A program made the translations under genes and the position numbers. This document shows positions 1-7,487 of a stretch of DNA of 64,000 nucleotides, piece by piece. Numbering within the stretch: the stretch's first letter is position 1; each line of letters starts with the position of its first letter. Source of the DNA: Photobacterium sp. JCM 19050 (GTDB taxonomy: Bacteria; Pseudomonadota; Gammaproteobacteria; Enterobacterales; Vibrionaceae). The notes beneath the pieces are model-generated. The model was not told where the DNA came from. It searched no databases and was given only the letters and a program-made list of their open reading frames with translations. The stretch is taken from positions 1-64,000 of the forward strand of contig BAXG01000001.1 of the NCBI GenBank assembly GCA_001310455.1, in the 5' to 3' direction.

Positions 1-257
1 CAGCAGGCGACGGCTCTTGCCGGGATGGGGGACGTGGCATCGCTCAGCCTTCGAAAGGCGACCACGGATGCGGCCGATGCCTTTAACCGCCGGGCAAGCC
101 AGCTGCAACTGGCCGGGGCGGCCACCGGGTGGGGCTTCGGAGCCTTGCAGAGCGCCGCCAGGGCAACCCGTTTGCTGTCGATGGCATTCGCACCCGCCGG
201 GACGGCCTGGATACCTATGACCTTTACACCCGTCCTGATGGGGTAAAGGTGGCCTAA
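1..257 (+). CDS. phage late-gene protein, C-terminal part (5' end outside window, frame broken)
   Basis: Frame 1 is open from the first base and reads an Ala- and Arg-rich segment (residues such as LRKATTDAADAFNRR). After about position 155 the convincing reading moves to another frame (NPFAVDGIRTRRDGLDTYDL) and stops at 255-257, 13 bases before the next gene. I therefore see one protein whose start lies upstream and whose frame is broken once, probably by a small indel. High GC and tight packing with the next three genes point to a phage structural operon. No family recognised; function unknown. Confidence 0.5.
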
Positions 258-270
258 CCTTGGAGGACCC

Positions 271-633
271 ATGGGCATAGCCGCAGATACTTATGCGCGG
301 ATTACCCGCGAGATGTACAACGACTGGCTGACGCGTTTTTACCCCCGCCAGAAGGTGCTGATGGACACCGTCCAGACCGGGGCGTTGCTTGACGCGCAAC
401 TGGCGCGCACCGGGGAGACCACACAAGGTGCCTTAAGGGCAGCACAAACCGGCGAGGCCAACCGCCTGGCTCGGTATGGGCTGTCCTCGTCACCGGATAC
501 TGACCGGGAGGGGAAGCTGGCCCTGTCCGGGGTGGCCGCAAGGAACGGCCTGCGTGACCATGCAAGGGCGCGCTCGCTCAGAATACTGTCCGGGGCCGGG
601 CAGGGGATACATGACCGGGTCAGACCGTATTAA
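271..633 (+). CDS. small phage virion-associated protein, unknown family
   Basis: A 120-residue GC-rich ORF starting MGIAADTYARITREMYNDWL with GGAGG just upstream. It is hydrophilic, rich in Arg, Ala and Leu, with no membrane segment. It lies 13 bp after the preceding gene and 26 bp before the next, so it is co-transcribed in a virion-type operon. A one-base shift near 618-625 would give a different tail (ending TEAKIAR) with a stop at 654-656, right before the next start; given the indel pattern of this window that may be the true end. Function unknown; placement suggests a head-tail or internal virion protein. Confidence 0.5.
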   Translation: MGIAADTYARITREMYNDWLTRFYPRQKVLMDTVQTGALLDAQLARTGETTQGALRAAQTGEANRLARYGLSSSPDTDREGKLALSGVAARNGLRDHARARSLRILSGAGQGIHDRVRPY

Positions 634-659
634 CGGAAGCAAAAATAGCGAGGTAAGGC

Positions 660-899
660 ATGGGATACAGTTTATTACGCCAGGCCAAACACACCCAAGG
701 GCTGGCACTGGATGGCCTGCGTGAAGCCGCATTGCGGGAAACCCAGCGCGAGAGCGCCAACCGACAACTGAGACAGGCAAGACGCCAGCAGACGATGTCC
801 TCCATCGGCTCCGGCGCAGCACTAGGTTTTGCAGCCGGCGGCCCGGTCGGTGCAGTCATCGGCGGTGTCGGCGGCCTGGTCCTGGGCGAGCTGTTTTAA
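660..899 (+). CDS. small glycine-rich phage protein with one membrane-type segment
   Basis: 79 residues. The first 45 are helical and very rich in Arg, Gln and Glu. The tail is a Gly/Ala-rich hydrophobic stretch (GAALGFAAGGPVGAVIGG) that could insert in a membrane or form a glycine-zipper helix. GAGG lies seven bases upstream of the ATG. It sits between the 120-residue phage protein and the long coiled protein at 909. Such short zipper-tailed proteins are common among internal virion or DNA-ejection components, but I do not recognise a family, so that role is inference. Confidence 0.5.
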   Translation: MGYSLLRQAKHTQGLALDGLREAALRETQRESANRQLRQARRQQTMSSIGSGAALGFAAGGPVGAVIGGVGGLVLGELF

Positions 900-908
900 G
901 GGGGAAGC

Positions 909-2227
909 ATGGCAAGACTCGACACCCGCGGGTTTATGGACGGGGCACTGCGTGGCTTCGACATGGCAGACCGGCATTTTGCCAGGAAGGATGCGCGGGA
1001 CACGCGTAACCAAGGCCTCAGGATGGCTCAGGAAAGCCATGAAGCGAACCTCTCCCTGCGTGAGGCGCAGGCGAAAAGGGCCGAAGAGCAGCATGCCTAT
1101 TTGTATGGCGAGGATGGCAAAGGCGGCGCGCTGAGAGACGCCGCAGACCGCAGCCGACGGAAAGAGGAAGCGCAGATCGGCGCCCATCAATCACGTAAAA
1201 ACCTCTCCGACTACCAACTGCGCCAGCACCAGAAAGCGGTCTTTTTAACCGAGAACGCCCCGCTTATCCAAACCGGCTGGCAGCGCTGGCTGCAAGGCGG
1301 AGACGCCGATGAGATATTTGACAGCAAGCTCATCAAAGGCAGTGCCTATGACCCAAGGCGTTATCTGGATCCGGCGATTGTCGAGGCCGGGGAGGTGCTG
1401 GAAACCCGGTTGCCGGGGATCCTCCATGGCAACGGGGATCTCAATGACCCGGCACTCAAGCAGGCCCTGGGTGCGTTTTACCAACCCAACCTGGACGCTG
1501 TTGTAGGACAGACGGACCCACACACCGGAAAGACCATCAAAGCGGCCCGCTGGGGAGGCGTGACGTTAGCAACGACATCCAGCCTGATGTGGAAGGGGAG
1601 CAACCCGGCCTGGTGCTCACCACCGAAGTCAATGTTGGCGGGGATGAGTGGGTACCCAAGCCGGTGACAGAAAGACGCAGCACAGAAAACGATGATTTTG
1701 TGAAGGTCATCCCGCTGGAAACGGCGATGCAGGACATTACCGGCCAGCTGGCATTGCGCCGACAGGCGATGGCCTCACCGGCTTACCAGACGCTGTTTGA
1801 ACGGCAAGGGAAAGACGGGCGCAAACAGGACAGTGCCATGGCGAAGCAGTACCGGGATGCCTACCTGGCACTGGAAAAAGAGCGGTCCCGGGCGCTGGCA
1901 AACCAACTGGCCCCGACAGAGGAAAGCACCCACGCGCTTAACCGCCAGTTTGACGAGCAGCAGGCAAGGCTGCGAAGGCTGTATGGCAGGGAGGGCGAGC
2001 AGCCCCAAGGCGCAACATCGCCCGAGCAAACCTCACTGGCAGACTGGGTGGGAGACGATGCTAACAAAGCGGGGTTCCTGAGAGCGCTTGAGGACAGGGG
2101 TGAGGACATCAGGCAGCTCCCCGTCGCTCAGCTCGATGCAGCCTATAATGATGAGCTGGCTAAGCTGAAAGCGAGGAAGGAAAAGGCCGTGGCGGAGCAG
2201 GTGCGGCAAAAATATATTTCGCGGTGA
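909..2227 (+). CDS. phage internal/virion protein, about 440 aa, split by a frameshift
   Basis: The first reading frame (from MARLDTRGFMDGALRGF, with GGGGGAAGC upstream) loses sense near 1570-1590. The second frame takes over with DIQPDVEGEQPGLVL and runs to the TGA at 2225-2227. Joined, the product is about 440 residues, rich in Arg, Gln and Ala in the first third and again near the end, suggesting long helices or coiled coil. No enzyme motif seen. It is the last gene of the first phage block; the next phage virion gene comes only at 23869. The break is probably one deleted base. Likely a virion or internal ejection protein, family not identified. Confidence 0.55.
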
Positions 2228-2296
2228 TTTGTCCATCATTTTGTGACGAACAGAGTGACGTATTCACTTTTGCATAAATAGCACGATTTAATCGAA

Positions 2297-2344
2297 TTGA
2301 ACGTTTTGAGCGATAAGCTATAATCCGAGTAGATTTTTACTCGG
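2297..2344 (+). promoter_or_regulatory. promoter and operator of the Phd-type antitoxin
   Basis: TTGAAC (2297-2302) and TATAAT (2319-2324) are separated by 16 bases, a near-consensus sigma-70 promoter. Directly after the -10 lies a perfect inverted repeat, CCGAGTA - 6 bases - TACTCGG (2325-2344), ending six bases before the ATG. Phd/YefM antitoxins repress their own operons through such short palindromes, so this is very probably the autoregulatory operator. Confidence 0.7.
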
Positions 2345-2350
2345 AGCCAG

Positions 2351-2596
2351 ATGATGCAAACATTAACCGCAAATGATGCCAAACGACATTTCGGAGAGTT
2401 GTTGTTAAGCGCGCAACGTGAACCTGTAAAAATCAGCAAAAACAGCAAAGACGCCGTCGTGGTGATGTCGATAAAAGATTTCGAAGCGCTTGAAGCCATG
2501 AAAGCGGAATACCTCAGGTATTGCTTTGAATCCGGCAAAAAAGACTTGAACGATGGTGCCGTGGTTGATGGAGAAGCGTTTTTAAATACCCTGTAA
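2351..2596 (+). CDS. Phd/YefM-family antitoxin
   Basis: 81 residues. The N-terminal Phd/YefM fold is clear (LTANDAKRHFGELL, then EPVKISKNSKDAVVVMSI), where the AREHFSELL-like helix and the VxITRxGKP-like strand dimerise and bind DNA. The C-terminus (about residues 50-81) is the toxin-neutralising tail, ending VVDGEAFLNTL. It has its own promoter with a palindromic operator. Such antitoxins bind and inhibit a ParE/RelE-fold toxin encoded just downstream. Here the downstream toxin is only an N-terminal stub, so this looks like an orphan antitoxin left after decay of the pair, possibly able to protect against an equivalent toxin elsewhere. Confidence 0.85.
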   Translation: MMQTLTANDAKRHFGELLLSAQREPVKISKNSKDAVVVMSIKDFEALEAMKAEYLRYCFESGKKDLNDGAVVDGEAFLNTL

Positions 2597-2603
2597 GGTT
2601 GGC

Positions 2604-2714
2604 ATGCAAAATACGCAATACAAACTCAGTCGCTTGGCACAGGCTCATTTGCTGAATATCAAAACCTATACGGTAGACAATTTTTCTCTGTGCCTGCCGA
2701 AGCGTACGAAATGA
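2604..2714 (+). pseudogene. ParE-type toxin, N-terminal stub
   Basis: Starting at the ATG at 2604, seven bases after the antitoxin stop, the reading is MQNTQYKLSRLAQAHLLNIK then TYTVDNFS, the typical beginning of a ParE toxin (LSxxAxxDLxxIxxYT). After about 28 residues homology is lost and the frame ends at 2714. The remaining two thirds of the toxin, including its RNA/gyrase-interacting core, are missing. The sequence then continues into a RelB-like fragment, so a deletion or recombination joined two unrelated toxin-antitoxin loci. Confidence 0.75.
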
Positions 2715-2806
2715 TGATGGACAGACTTGAAGATCTCGAGTGACTTGCCATTGCCAAAAAATGCGAAGCTGAAGAGAGCATTTCGGTAAACATCGATGAC
2801 CTATAA
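2690..2806 (+). pseudogene. RelB-type antitoxin, C-terminal fragment with an in-frame stop
   Basis: In a different frame from the ParE stub the sequence reads VPAEAYEMMMDRLEDLE, then an in-frame TGA at 2741-2743, then KKCEAEESISVNIDDL and TAA at 2804-2806. This is the central and toxin-binding end of a RelB/YefM-like antitoxin. The N-terminal DNA-binding part is absent. The end overlaps the RelE start in the usual ATGAC...TATAA arrangement, so the junction is the original relB-relE junction. Non-functional. Confidence 0.7.
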
Positions 2807-2906
2807 GCTCGATTTCAAAAAGAGCGCGCTCAAAGAGTGGAAAAAGCTGGGTTCTACGCTGCAACAGCAATTTAAGAAAAAGCTGATAGAGCGTTTGGAA
2901 GACTGA
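2796..2906 (+). pseudogene. RelE-type toxin, N-terminal fragment
   Basis: ATG at 2796 begins MTYKLDFKKSALKEWKKLGS, the classic RelE opening that packs against the RelB tail, followed by LQQQFKKKLIERLED and a stop at 2904-2906. The catalytic beta-sheet and C-terminal Arg/Tyr residues that cleave mRNA on the ribosome are missing. Downstream bases still show a weak trace of the lost part, so the gene has decayed. Certainly inactive. Confidence 0.8.
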
Positions 2907-3062
2907 TGCAGACAAATTTGGGTAACTGTCGTATCCGTTCGGAATCAGTACGGCTATGTGGGATCCAACGCCCTGTGAAAGCAGCGTTGAATCACCGATT
3001 TGTTTTGTTCGCTCATCTGTATCACTTCATGACAACGGTGTAGATTAGTATTTTGGTGTTAC

Positions 3063-3566
3063 TCAATTCTCTCCCTTTTGAGGTTGCTGAAAGTTGTTCA
3101 TCAAAAACGCCAATATCGAGATGATCAGAAGCAACAAGTGAACATTTTGCGGACCAGAAAATTTTAACCAATACGCGAAATACAACCCACCACATAAGAA
3201 CCACAACCAAAGGGAGGCAAATAACGAGAGCGCCAAATTTGCCGCATCACATGCCTTTTGTGTTCCTGTGTTTTTTATGGTGAAAATAACGTAATAAATG
3301 GCCGCCCGCCAGAGAAATCCGGCAATGATATATTGAACGGAAATAATGAAATACATACAGTATTTCCCGAAGTTTTCTAAAATGATTGATCGTGACTCCA
3401 ATCCATTGCCAAAAATGGGGTCATCGATGAGTCCTTGCATGGAGACCATGTTATCGATTAGATAAGAATTGGTGCCCGGATCCATCATGTTGTTGGTTGC
3501 AGCCATCGTAATCCATGAAGATAAACCGATAAATACTATCGATTTAAATAGATTAAAATAAATCAT
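3063..3566 (-). CDS. DUF2165-family small integral membrane protein
   Basis: 167 residues with about four hydrophobic segments (near residues 5-22, 70-95, 110-130 and 140-158). The first loop contains NNMMDPGTNSYLIDNMVSM, matching the conserved N(L)TDYGxNxxFVxHVxSMD loop of DUF2165 proteins, and WRAAIYY follows segment two as is usual. The function of this family is not known; it is predicted to sit in the inner membrane. It is the last gene of the minus-strand operon, seven bases after the HAD phosphatase stop. In context it may accompany transport or immunity for the small molecule that the operon seems to make. Confidence 0.7.
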   Translation of the reverse strand: MIYFNLFKSIVFIGLSSWITMAATNNMMDPGTNSYLIDNMVSMQGLIDDPIFGNGLESRSIILENFGKYCMYFIISVQYIIAGFLWRAAIYYVIFTIKNTGTQKACDAANLALSLFASLWLWFLCGGLYFAYWLKFSGPQNVHLLLLIISILAFLMNNFQQPQKGEN

Positions 3567-3573
3567 CCTACCC

Positions 3574-4251
3574 TCAATTTTCTAAAACGATATGTGATTT
3601 ATTATTGTCCCTCTGCCAGCGCAATAATTGAGGGTGGCTCCCAACAGCAAAAGCATTTGCAACACATTCCAACATGGGTATATCCGATTCATGGTCGCCA
3701 TACGCATAACAATCTTCCGCAGATAAATCATGTTGTCTGATGAACATTTTTATGGCTTCTGCTTTACCCTTTCCTATTGTTTGCGGAGGAACTATTTCTC
3801 CAGTAATGATTTCGTTTTTTACTTGTAAGGTTACCCCCAGTAAATGAGTAACACCCAGGTGCCTAGCTATAGGAGCGAGTATTTCGTTGCAGGAACCAGA
3901 AACAAAGACAACCAGATCATTGTTCTCCTGATGACTTCTTAAGTGGGTTAACACAGGTGTATGAAATACCAGTCCGTTGTCATAAATGTGCTCGAACCAC
4001 TTCTCCACAACGGCATTGAAGTGACTTAGTGGTACGTCGATAAAAAGCCTGTAGTACTGTCGGTTAACATAGGTTCGCGGATAAGTCTCACCTATCTCCC
4101 TAAAATAATGCATTAATTCCAGAAACGTCCCCGTTTTTGCCAGCGGCTCCTCATTACCATACTCTAAATAAAACTCCAGAAAACTGAACATACTCTTGAT
4201 GTTGACCACTGTCTCATCGACATCAAAGAAAGCAGCGCTTGTATTGGTCAT
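3574..4251 (-). CDS. HAD-IB family phosphatase (SerB/PSPase-like)
   Basis: 225 residues with all four HAD motifs: motif I DVDETVV near residue 10 (nucleophile Asp and acid/base Asp), motif II FVSGSC near residue 115, the motif III Lys in GKGKAEAIK, and motif IV YGDHESDIPML near residue 186. The helical cap between motifs I and II is of C1 type, as in phosphoserine phosphatase-like HAD-IB enzymes that hydrolyse small phosphomonoesters. It starts one base after the AfsA-like gene stops, so the two are translationally linked. In gamma-butyrolactone biosynthesis the AfsA product is a phosphate ester that must be dephosphorylated; this enzyme is a natural candidate for that step. The substrate is inferred from context only. 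Confidence 0.85.
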   Translation of the reverse strand: MTNTSAAFFDVDETVVNIKSMFSFLEFYLEYGNEEPLAKTGTFLELMHYFREIGETYPRTYVNRQYYRLFIDVPLSHFNAVVEKWFEHIYDNGLVFHTPVLTHLRSHQENNDLVVFVSGSCNEILAPIARHLGVTHLLGVTLQVKNEIITGEIVPPQTIGKGKAEAIKMFIRQHDLSAEDCYAYGDHESDIPMLECVANAFAVGSHPQLLRWQRDNNKSHIVLEN

Positions 4252-4252
4252 T

Positions 4253-5019
4253 TTACCCTGCCTTTATGTGTTGAGATCCTGCTATCAAGCTCTCACGAAC
4301 CGTGTTGATAGCCTGATTGACCAACTCATATTCTTTTTGATTTATTTTCTTGGCATCGAAGACAGTAAAGTCTGCTTCAATTGACGTACAGGTGACATCG
4401 TTTTGCTTAAAGTCGATCTGCGTTCGAAAACGTTGTCTGCCTTTGGTGTCAAGGTGCTCAAGGACCGCGTATTCAATGGTGGTTTCCAGTGCAAAGACAA
4501 ATGCCGTGTAAGTCGTATTGATACTATTGATAACAAAATAGTGACTGGACGGGAGTTCATCATGATAATAGAACTTTTCGGTGACGGCTAAAAACGCCTG
4601 CCTGGCAGCTTCTATTAACAACATACCTTGAAGATGATACCGGTGAAATGGTCTTGTAACAGCTCACCTCTTTCATTGACCAATAGATTCATGGTGAAAT
4701 GGCCATCTCGACCTTTCGGTGATGTAATGAGAACGTTCTCCTTGTAGTGTTTATGCGTTTCCTTTTTATTTGCGGTACCACCTTTTGCGATACTCGAATC
4801 ACTGATAATAAAAGTACTGTTTTTTTCTTTGATTTTTGCATTCAAAAAAGCAACTTGCTCATCTGAAATACCCTGGCCAATAATTAAGAATCCTGTATTT
4901 TGTTTATCTTCGTTTTCGATGATTTCAATTACACTCGAGTAGGCAATACAATGTTCGAGTCCATGGTAGTTAGTGAACCTATCACTGACGACCACAAAAT
5001 AGTCTATTTCCATATCCAT
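4253..5019 (-). CDS. AfsA-like A-factor synthase (double hotdog), split by one probable frameshift
   Basis: Two overlapping ORFs (5019-4615 and 4624-4253) join into one protein of about 255 residues. The first ends ...GELLQDHFTG; restoring one base near 4632 gives DHFTGIHLQGMLLIEAARQA, the signature of the AfsA hotdog domain (DH...GM.LIEAARQA). Upstream, THKHYKENVLIT matches the other conserved AfsA segment (HK...ENVLI). The second half (about residues 150-255) is the second hotdog-like repeat. AfsA enzymes condense a beta-ketoacyl-ACP with dihydroxyacetone phosphate in the cytoplasm to start gamma-butyrolactone hormone synthesis. The first 80 residues match nothing I know. It lies 11 bases after the secreted-protein gene and one base before the HAD phosphatase. 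Family call good; the exact product is unknown. Confidence 0.75.
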
Positions 5020-5030
5020 ATTAATAGCCT

Positions 5031-5663
5031 CTATTTTCTAATGTTTTTAACTAGCCAATCGTCATGGAGCCATTTTTCAGTCTGACGTCCTCCTTGAATA
5101 AAATTCCAAATAATATCTCTTTCAAAAACGATGACTTCTTGATCTTTACCTACAATAACCCAGAAATATGTACCGTCCGTTAAGTTACGACATTTAACTT
5201 TCATTCCGGTGATGACGTGAGTTTTGCCATTTACGTATATATCTTCGTCATGAGGCTTAATCCATCGTATGTCCATGTCATCCTCCAGATCCACCGCGTA
5301 AGTGGCCAGAAAGTTTGTCGCGACATCTTTGGCCTCTTTTTCTGTTGGAAGAACTTGGGACGACACCTCAAAGTCTTTGGTCATGCGGGTCAGTCCTTTC
5401 AATTTCTTAGACGGTGTGAACACAAAGCTAATGTGCTCACCGAAGTAATCGACAGGGCCGCTCTTTTGGTAGCGATACGTGGTGACAGATTCGCCGTCCA
5501 TCATCCCGGAAACTGAATTGGTTAACGCATAACCGTCTAATAAGAATGCATTTTGAATCGGGGTAGGTACTTTCATGTTTTCTTCGCCTCCGTAAGAGAA
5601 AAGAGAAATTGGTAAAATAATTAATAAACCAGCTAATTGACGTAGAGACTTACGCATTTTCAT
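5031..5663 (-). CDS. putative secreted/periplasmic protein of the AfsA operon
   Basis: About 210 residues. I choose the ATG at 5663 (MKMRKSLRQLAG), 14 bases inside the end of the MFS gene, because the product then begins with a good signal peptide: basic start, LLIILPISLF core, cleavage around residues 25-30. The mature part is mixed alpha/beta with several Lys/Asp-rich strands and ends NIRK; no catalytic motif stands out and I recognise no family. The overlap with the exporter gene upstream and the 11-base gap to the AfsA-like gene make it part of the same transcript. A PepSY-like or solute-binding role is possible but unsupported. Confidence 0.6.
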   Translation of the reverse strand: MKMRKSLRQLAGLLIILPISLFSYGGEENMKVPTPIQNAFLLDGYALTNSVSGMMDGESVTTYRYQKSGPVDYFGEHISFVFTPSKKLKGLTRMTKDFEVSSQVLPTEKEAKDVATNFLATYAVDLEDDMDIRWIKPHDEDIYVNGKTHVITGMKVKCRNLTDGTYFWVIVGKDQEVIVFERDIIWNFIQGGRQTEKWLHDDWLVKNIRK

Positions 5664-6816
5664 TCGCCTGTTTAAGGGTGGAAGGAAAGTTAAATACCAT
5701 GGCAACACCAATCGCAGCAGTGGCTACATAAGGAGTGATGTTACCGAGTATGATGGGAACCAATGCCCCCAAGCTGGCACCGACAAATAACGTGAATGTA
5801 TAAAGCGAAACTGCAAAGCCTCGGTTACCAGGTGTTGACCGTGCTGTCACTAAGGCGATAACACTGGGCACTGTTGTTGCGATTGAAAGAACAAAGAGCA
5901 AGTGAATGGCAACAAACAGGCCTTTACCAGTGACGGAGGTGTGCCCCAACAGACACAACGCTGCAACCAGCAAGGATAAAAATATCAGCCTTTCTGCGCC
6001 CAACCTTCTTAGGGCATGTCCAACGAAGACAGGCGCAAACATGCAAGGTATCGCGTAAATCCTTAACTCGGAGACCGTCAGCCCGGCAGGTAGTGCCACG
6101 TCTTGGTTGTTAGCAAGATACGTATAGAGGGAGACAAAGCTGCCGAGTAGCGCCAGGGCAATAAGATAAAGCCGGAGTAGCTGGATATTTGTCAGGGTGC
6201 TGATAGCGACATCAATGAAACGAGGGGGGCTGTGCTCAGCGACTTGTTCACCGGGGCCTATTTTTTCTTGTGTCGGGAGGAGTGTGTTGAGAAAAACAGC
6301 GATGAGATAGAGCGCTGCAAAGAGCCACATGCTCATGGCAATCGACTCAACGATTAGCCTGCCACCCAACCATTGGCCGATAAGTGCTGCCAGCAAAAAT
6401 GCGGTACTCATCCAAGCGATCCCCTTCATGCGCAGATGAGAAGGGAAAGATTCACCGATATAGGCCAGTGCGACAGGCGGAAATGCGGATGCGAGAAAGC
6501 CTTGCACAATCCTCAATATCAGGGTCGTTTCGTACTGAGTGTTATAGAGTGCCAGAACGGCGGTGGTGACAGTTAGACCGGTTAACCCAATCAATAAAAT
6601 ACGTTTGCGGCCAAAACGGTCAGACAATGTTCCCCACACCAAAAAGCCGGACGCATAAGCAAACCCGAAATAGGAGGTTAACAACGAAATGTTTGTGCTC
6701 GATGTGCCATAAACCGTTTTAAGTAACGCTGTTGCCGGGATGAGTAAGTACAACTGTGCTACGACAAATACTGCAGTAAAAACAAACCCCATTAAAGATA
6801 AACTGTATGATTTCAC
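5650..6816 (-). CDS. MFS transporter (12-TM, drug/metabolite efflux type)
   Basis: 388 residues with about twelve hydrophobic helices. The loop between helices 2 and 3 has the MFS signature GTLSDRFGRKR (near residues 62-72), and helix 5 carries a proline/glycine-rich antiporter-like segment. It resembles YnfM/arabinose-efflux-type exporters driven by the proton gradient in the inner membrane. It is the first gene of a five-gene minus-strand operon with an AfsA-like synthase, so export of the product or of a toxic analogue is a reasonable guess. Divergent to the MerR-type regulator across a 200-bp region with a palindrome at 6839-6853. Confidence 0.85.
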   Translation of the reverse strand: MKSYSLSLMGFVFTAVFVVAQLYLLIPATALLKTVYGTSSTNISLLTSYFGFAYASGFLVWGTLSDRFGRKRILLIGLTGLTVTTAVLALYNTQYETTLILRIVQGFLASAFPPVALAYIGESFPSHLRMKGIAWMSTAFLLAALIGQWLGGRLIVESIAMSMWLFAALYLIAVFLNTLLPTQEKIGPGEQVAEHSPPRFIDVAISTLTNIQLLRLYLIALALLGSFVSLYTYLANNQDVALPAGLTVSELRIYAIPCMFAPVFVGHALRRLGAERLIFLSLLVAALCLLGHTSVTGKGLFVAIHLLFVLSIATTVPSVIALVTARSTPGNRGFAVSLYTFTLFVGASLGALVPIILGNITPYVATAAIGVAMVFNFPSTLKQANENA

Positions 6817-6838
6817 ATTGCGCCTCAGTGACCTAAAA

Positions 6839-6853
6839 TGTAATCAAGTTACA
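6839..6853. promoter_or_regulatory. palindrome in the divergent MFS-MerR promoter region
   Basis: TGTAA - TCAAG - TTACA is a perfect five-base inverted repeat 23 bp upstream of the MFS start, in the space shared with the divergent regulator gene. Its position suits an operator for the MerR-type protein controlling the AfsA-like operon. Short arms and an AT-rich background keep confidence moderate. Confidence 0.4.
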
Positions 6854-7016
6854 ATTAATGCTGTCTAAGTATAGTCAATGAGGAATGTTTACTATTTATG
6901 TAGTTTTAGTTAACGTTCATGCGTTAGGTATGCTGTGGCGTGTTTCTTTGTTACCGTAACCGTCAATCGATGTTCACCTTTTTCCCCGAGTGCGATACCA
7001 CGGAGTTGTATTTAAT

Positions 7017-7328
7017 ATGGAAGAAAAAACAAACCTTTATGCGGAGTTTTTGGAGAAGGTACGAGTAGGAATTCATGAAGTATCTAGTATCACCGGTGTG
7101 CCTTCGAGAAAAATCCGCTACTGGGAAGAAAAGGGGTGTATTGAATCCATCGGGGAAGGTAGTTCTAGGCAGTTTGACTTGTTTAACGTGAAGAAAATAA
7201 TGCTAATTCAGGAGCTTATTGAGGATGGATATTCACTGGATGGTGCGACGAGGAAAGTGAATGAACGGATTAAAAAGCTTCAGCAAATGTTTGATTTGGT
7301 TTTGCCGTTAGACAGGAAAATCGAGTAG
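7017..7328 (+). CDS. MerR-family-like transcriptional regulator
   Basis: Start taken at ATG 7017 (MEEKTNLYAEFL) with GGAG 11 bases upstream; a GTG at 6990 would add nine residues. About 103 residues. Residues 18-75 form a MerR-type winged helix-turn-helix: VGIHEVSSITGVPSRKIRYWEE is the HTH with the typical RYWEE motif, then GSSRQFDLFNVKKIMLIQEL is the wing. The C-terminus is a short helix (KVNERIKKLQQMF) for dimerisation. There is no sensor domain, so it resembles small MlrA/RacA-like MerR proteins that bind DNA alone or with a partner. Divergent from the MFS/AfsA operon, which it probably controls. Confidence 0.8.
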   Translation: MEEKTNLYAEFLEKVRVGIHEVSSITGVPSRKIRYWEEKGCIESIGEGSSRQFDLFNVKKIMLIQELIEDGYSLDGATRKVNERIKKLQQMFDLVLPLDRKIE

Positions 7329-7330
7329 CG

Positions 7331-7487
7331 GCCTAACAAAAGGAGTGAGGCAAAAATAAAGTGGCGGTATTGACGTGAACATGAGCGTTGAGGTGGGATG
7401 ATGGACCAGAAGAGTGGTAAGACACCGACTGTCCGAAGATGCCTTTAGGGTGATATTGTTTATTGATCGGAAAAGGGCTTATATGTA
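7331..7487 (-). repeat. attC-like recombination site, distal end of the cassette array
   Basis: The left end is GCCTAAC (7331-7337), the complement of the canonical integron core GTTAGGC, three bases after the MerR gene stop. The right end contains ATTGTTTATTGATCGG and AAAAGGGC (7456-7478), shared with the other repeats of this array (for example 14602-14627). It overlaps the last codons of the DUF998 gene, as cassette genes often do. It marks the boundary between the cassettes and the non-cassette AfsA operon. Confidence 0.55.
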
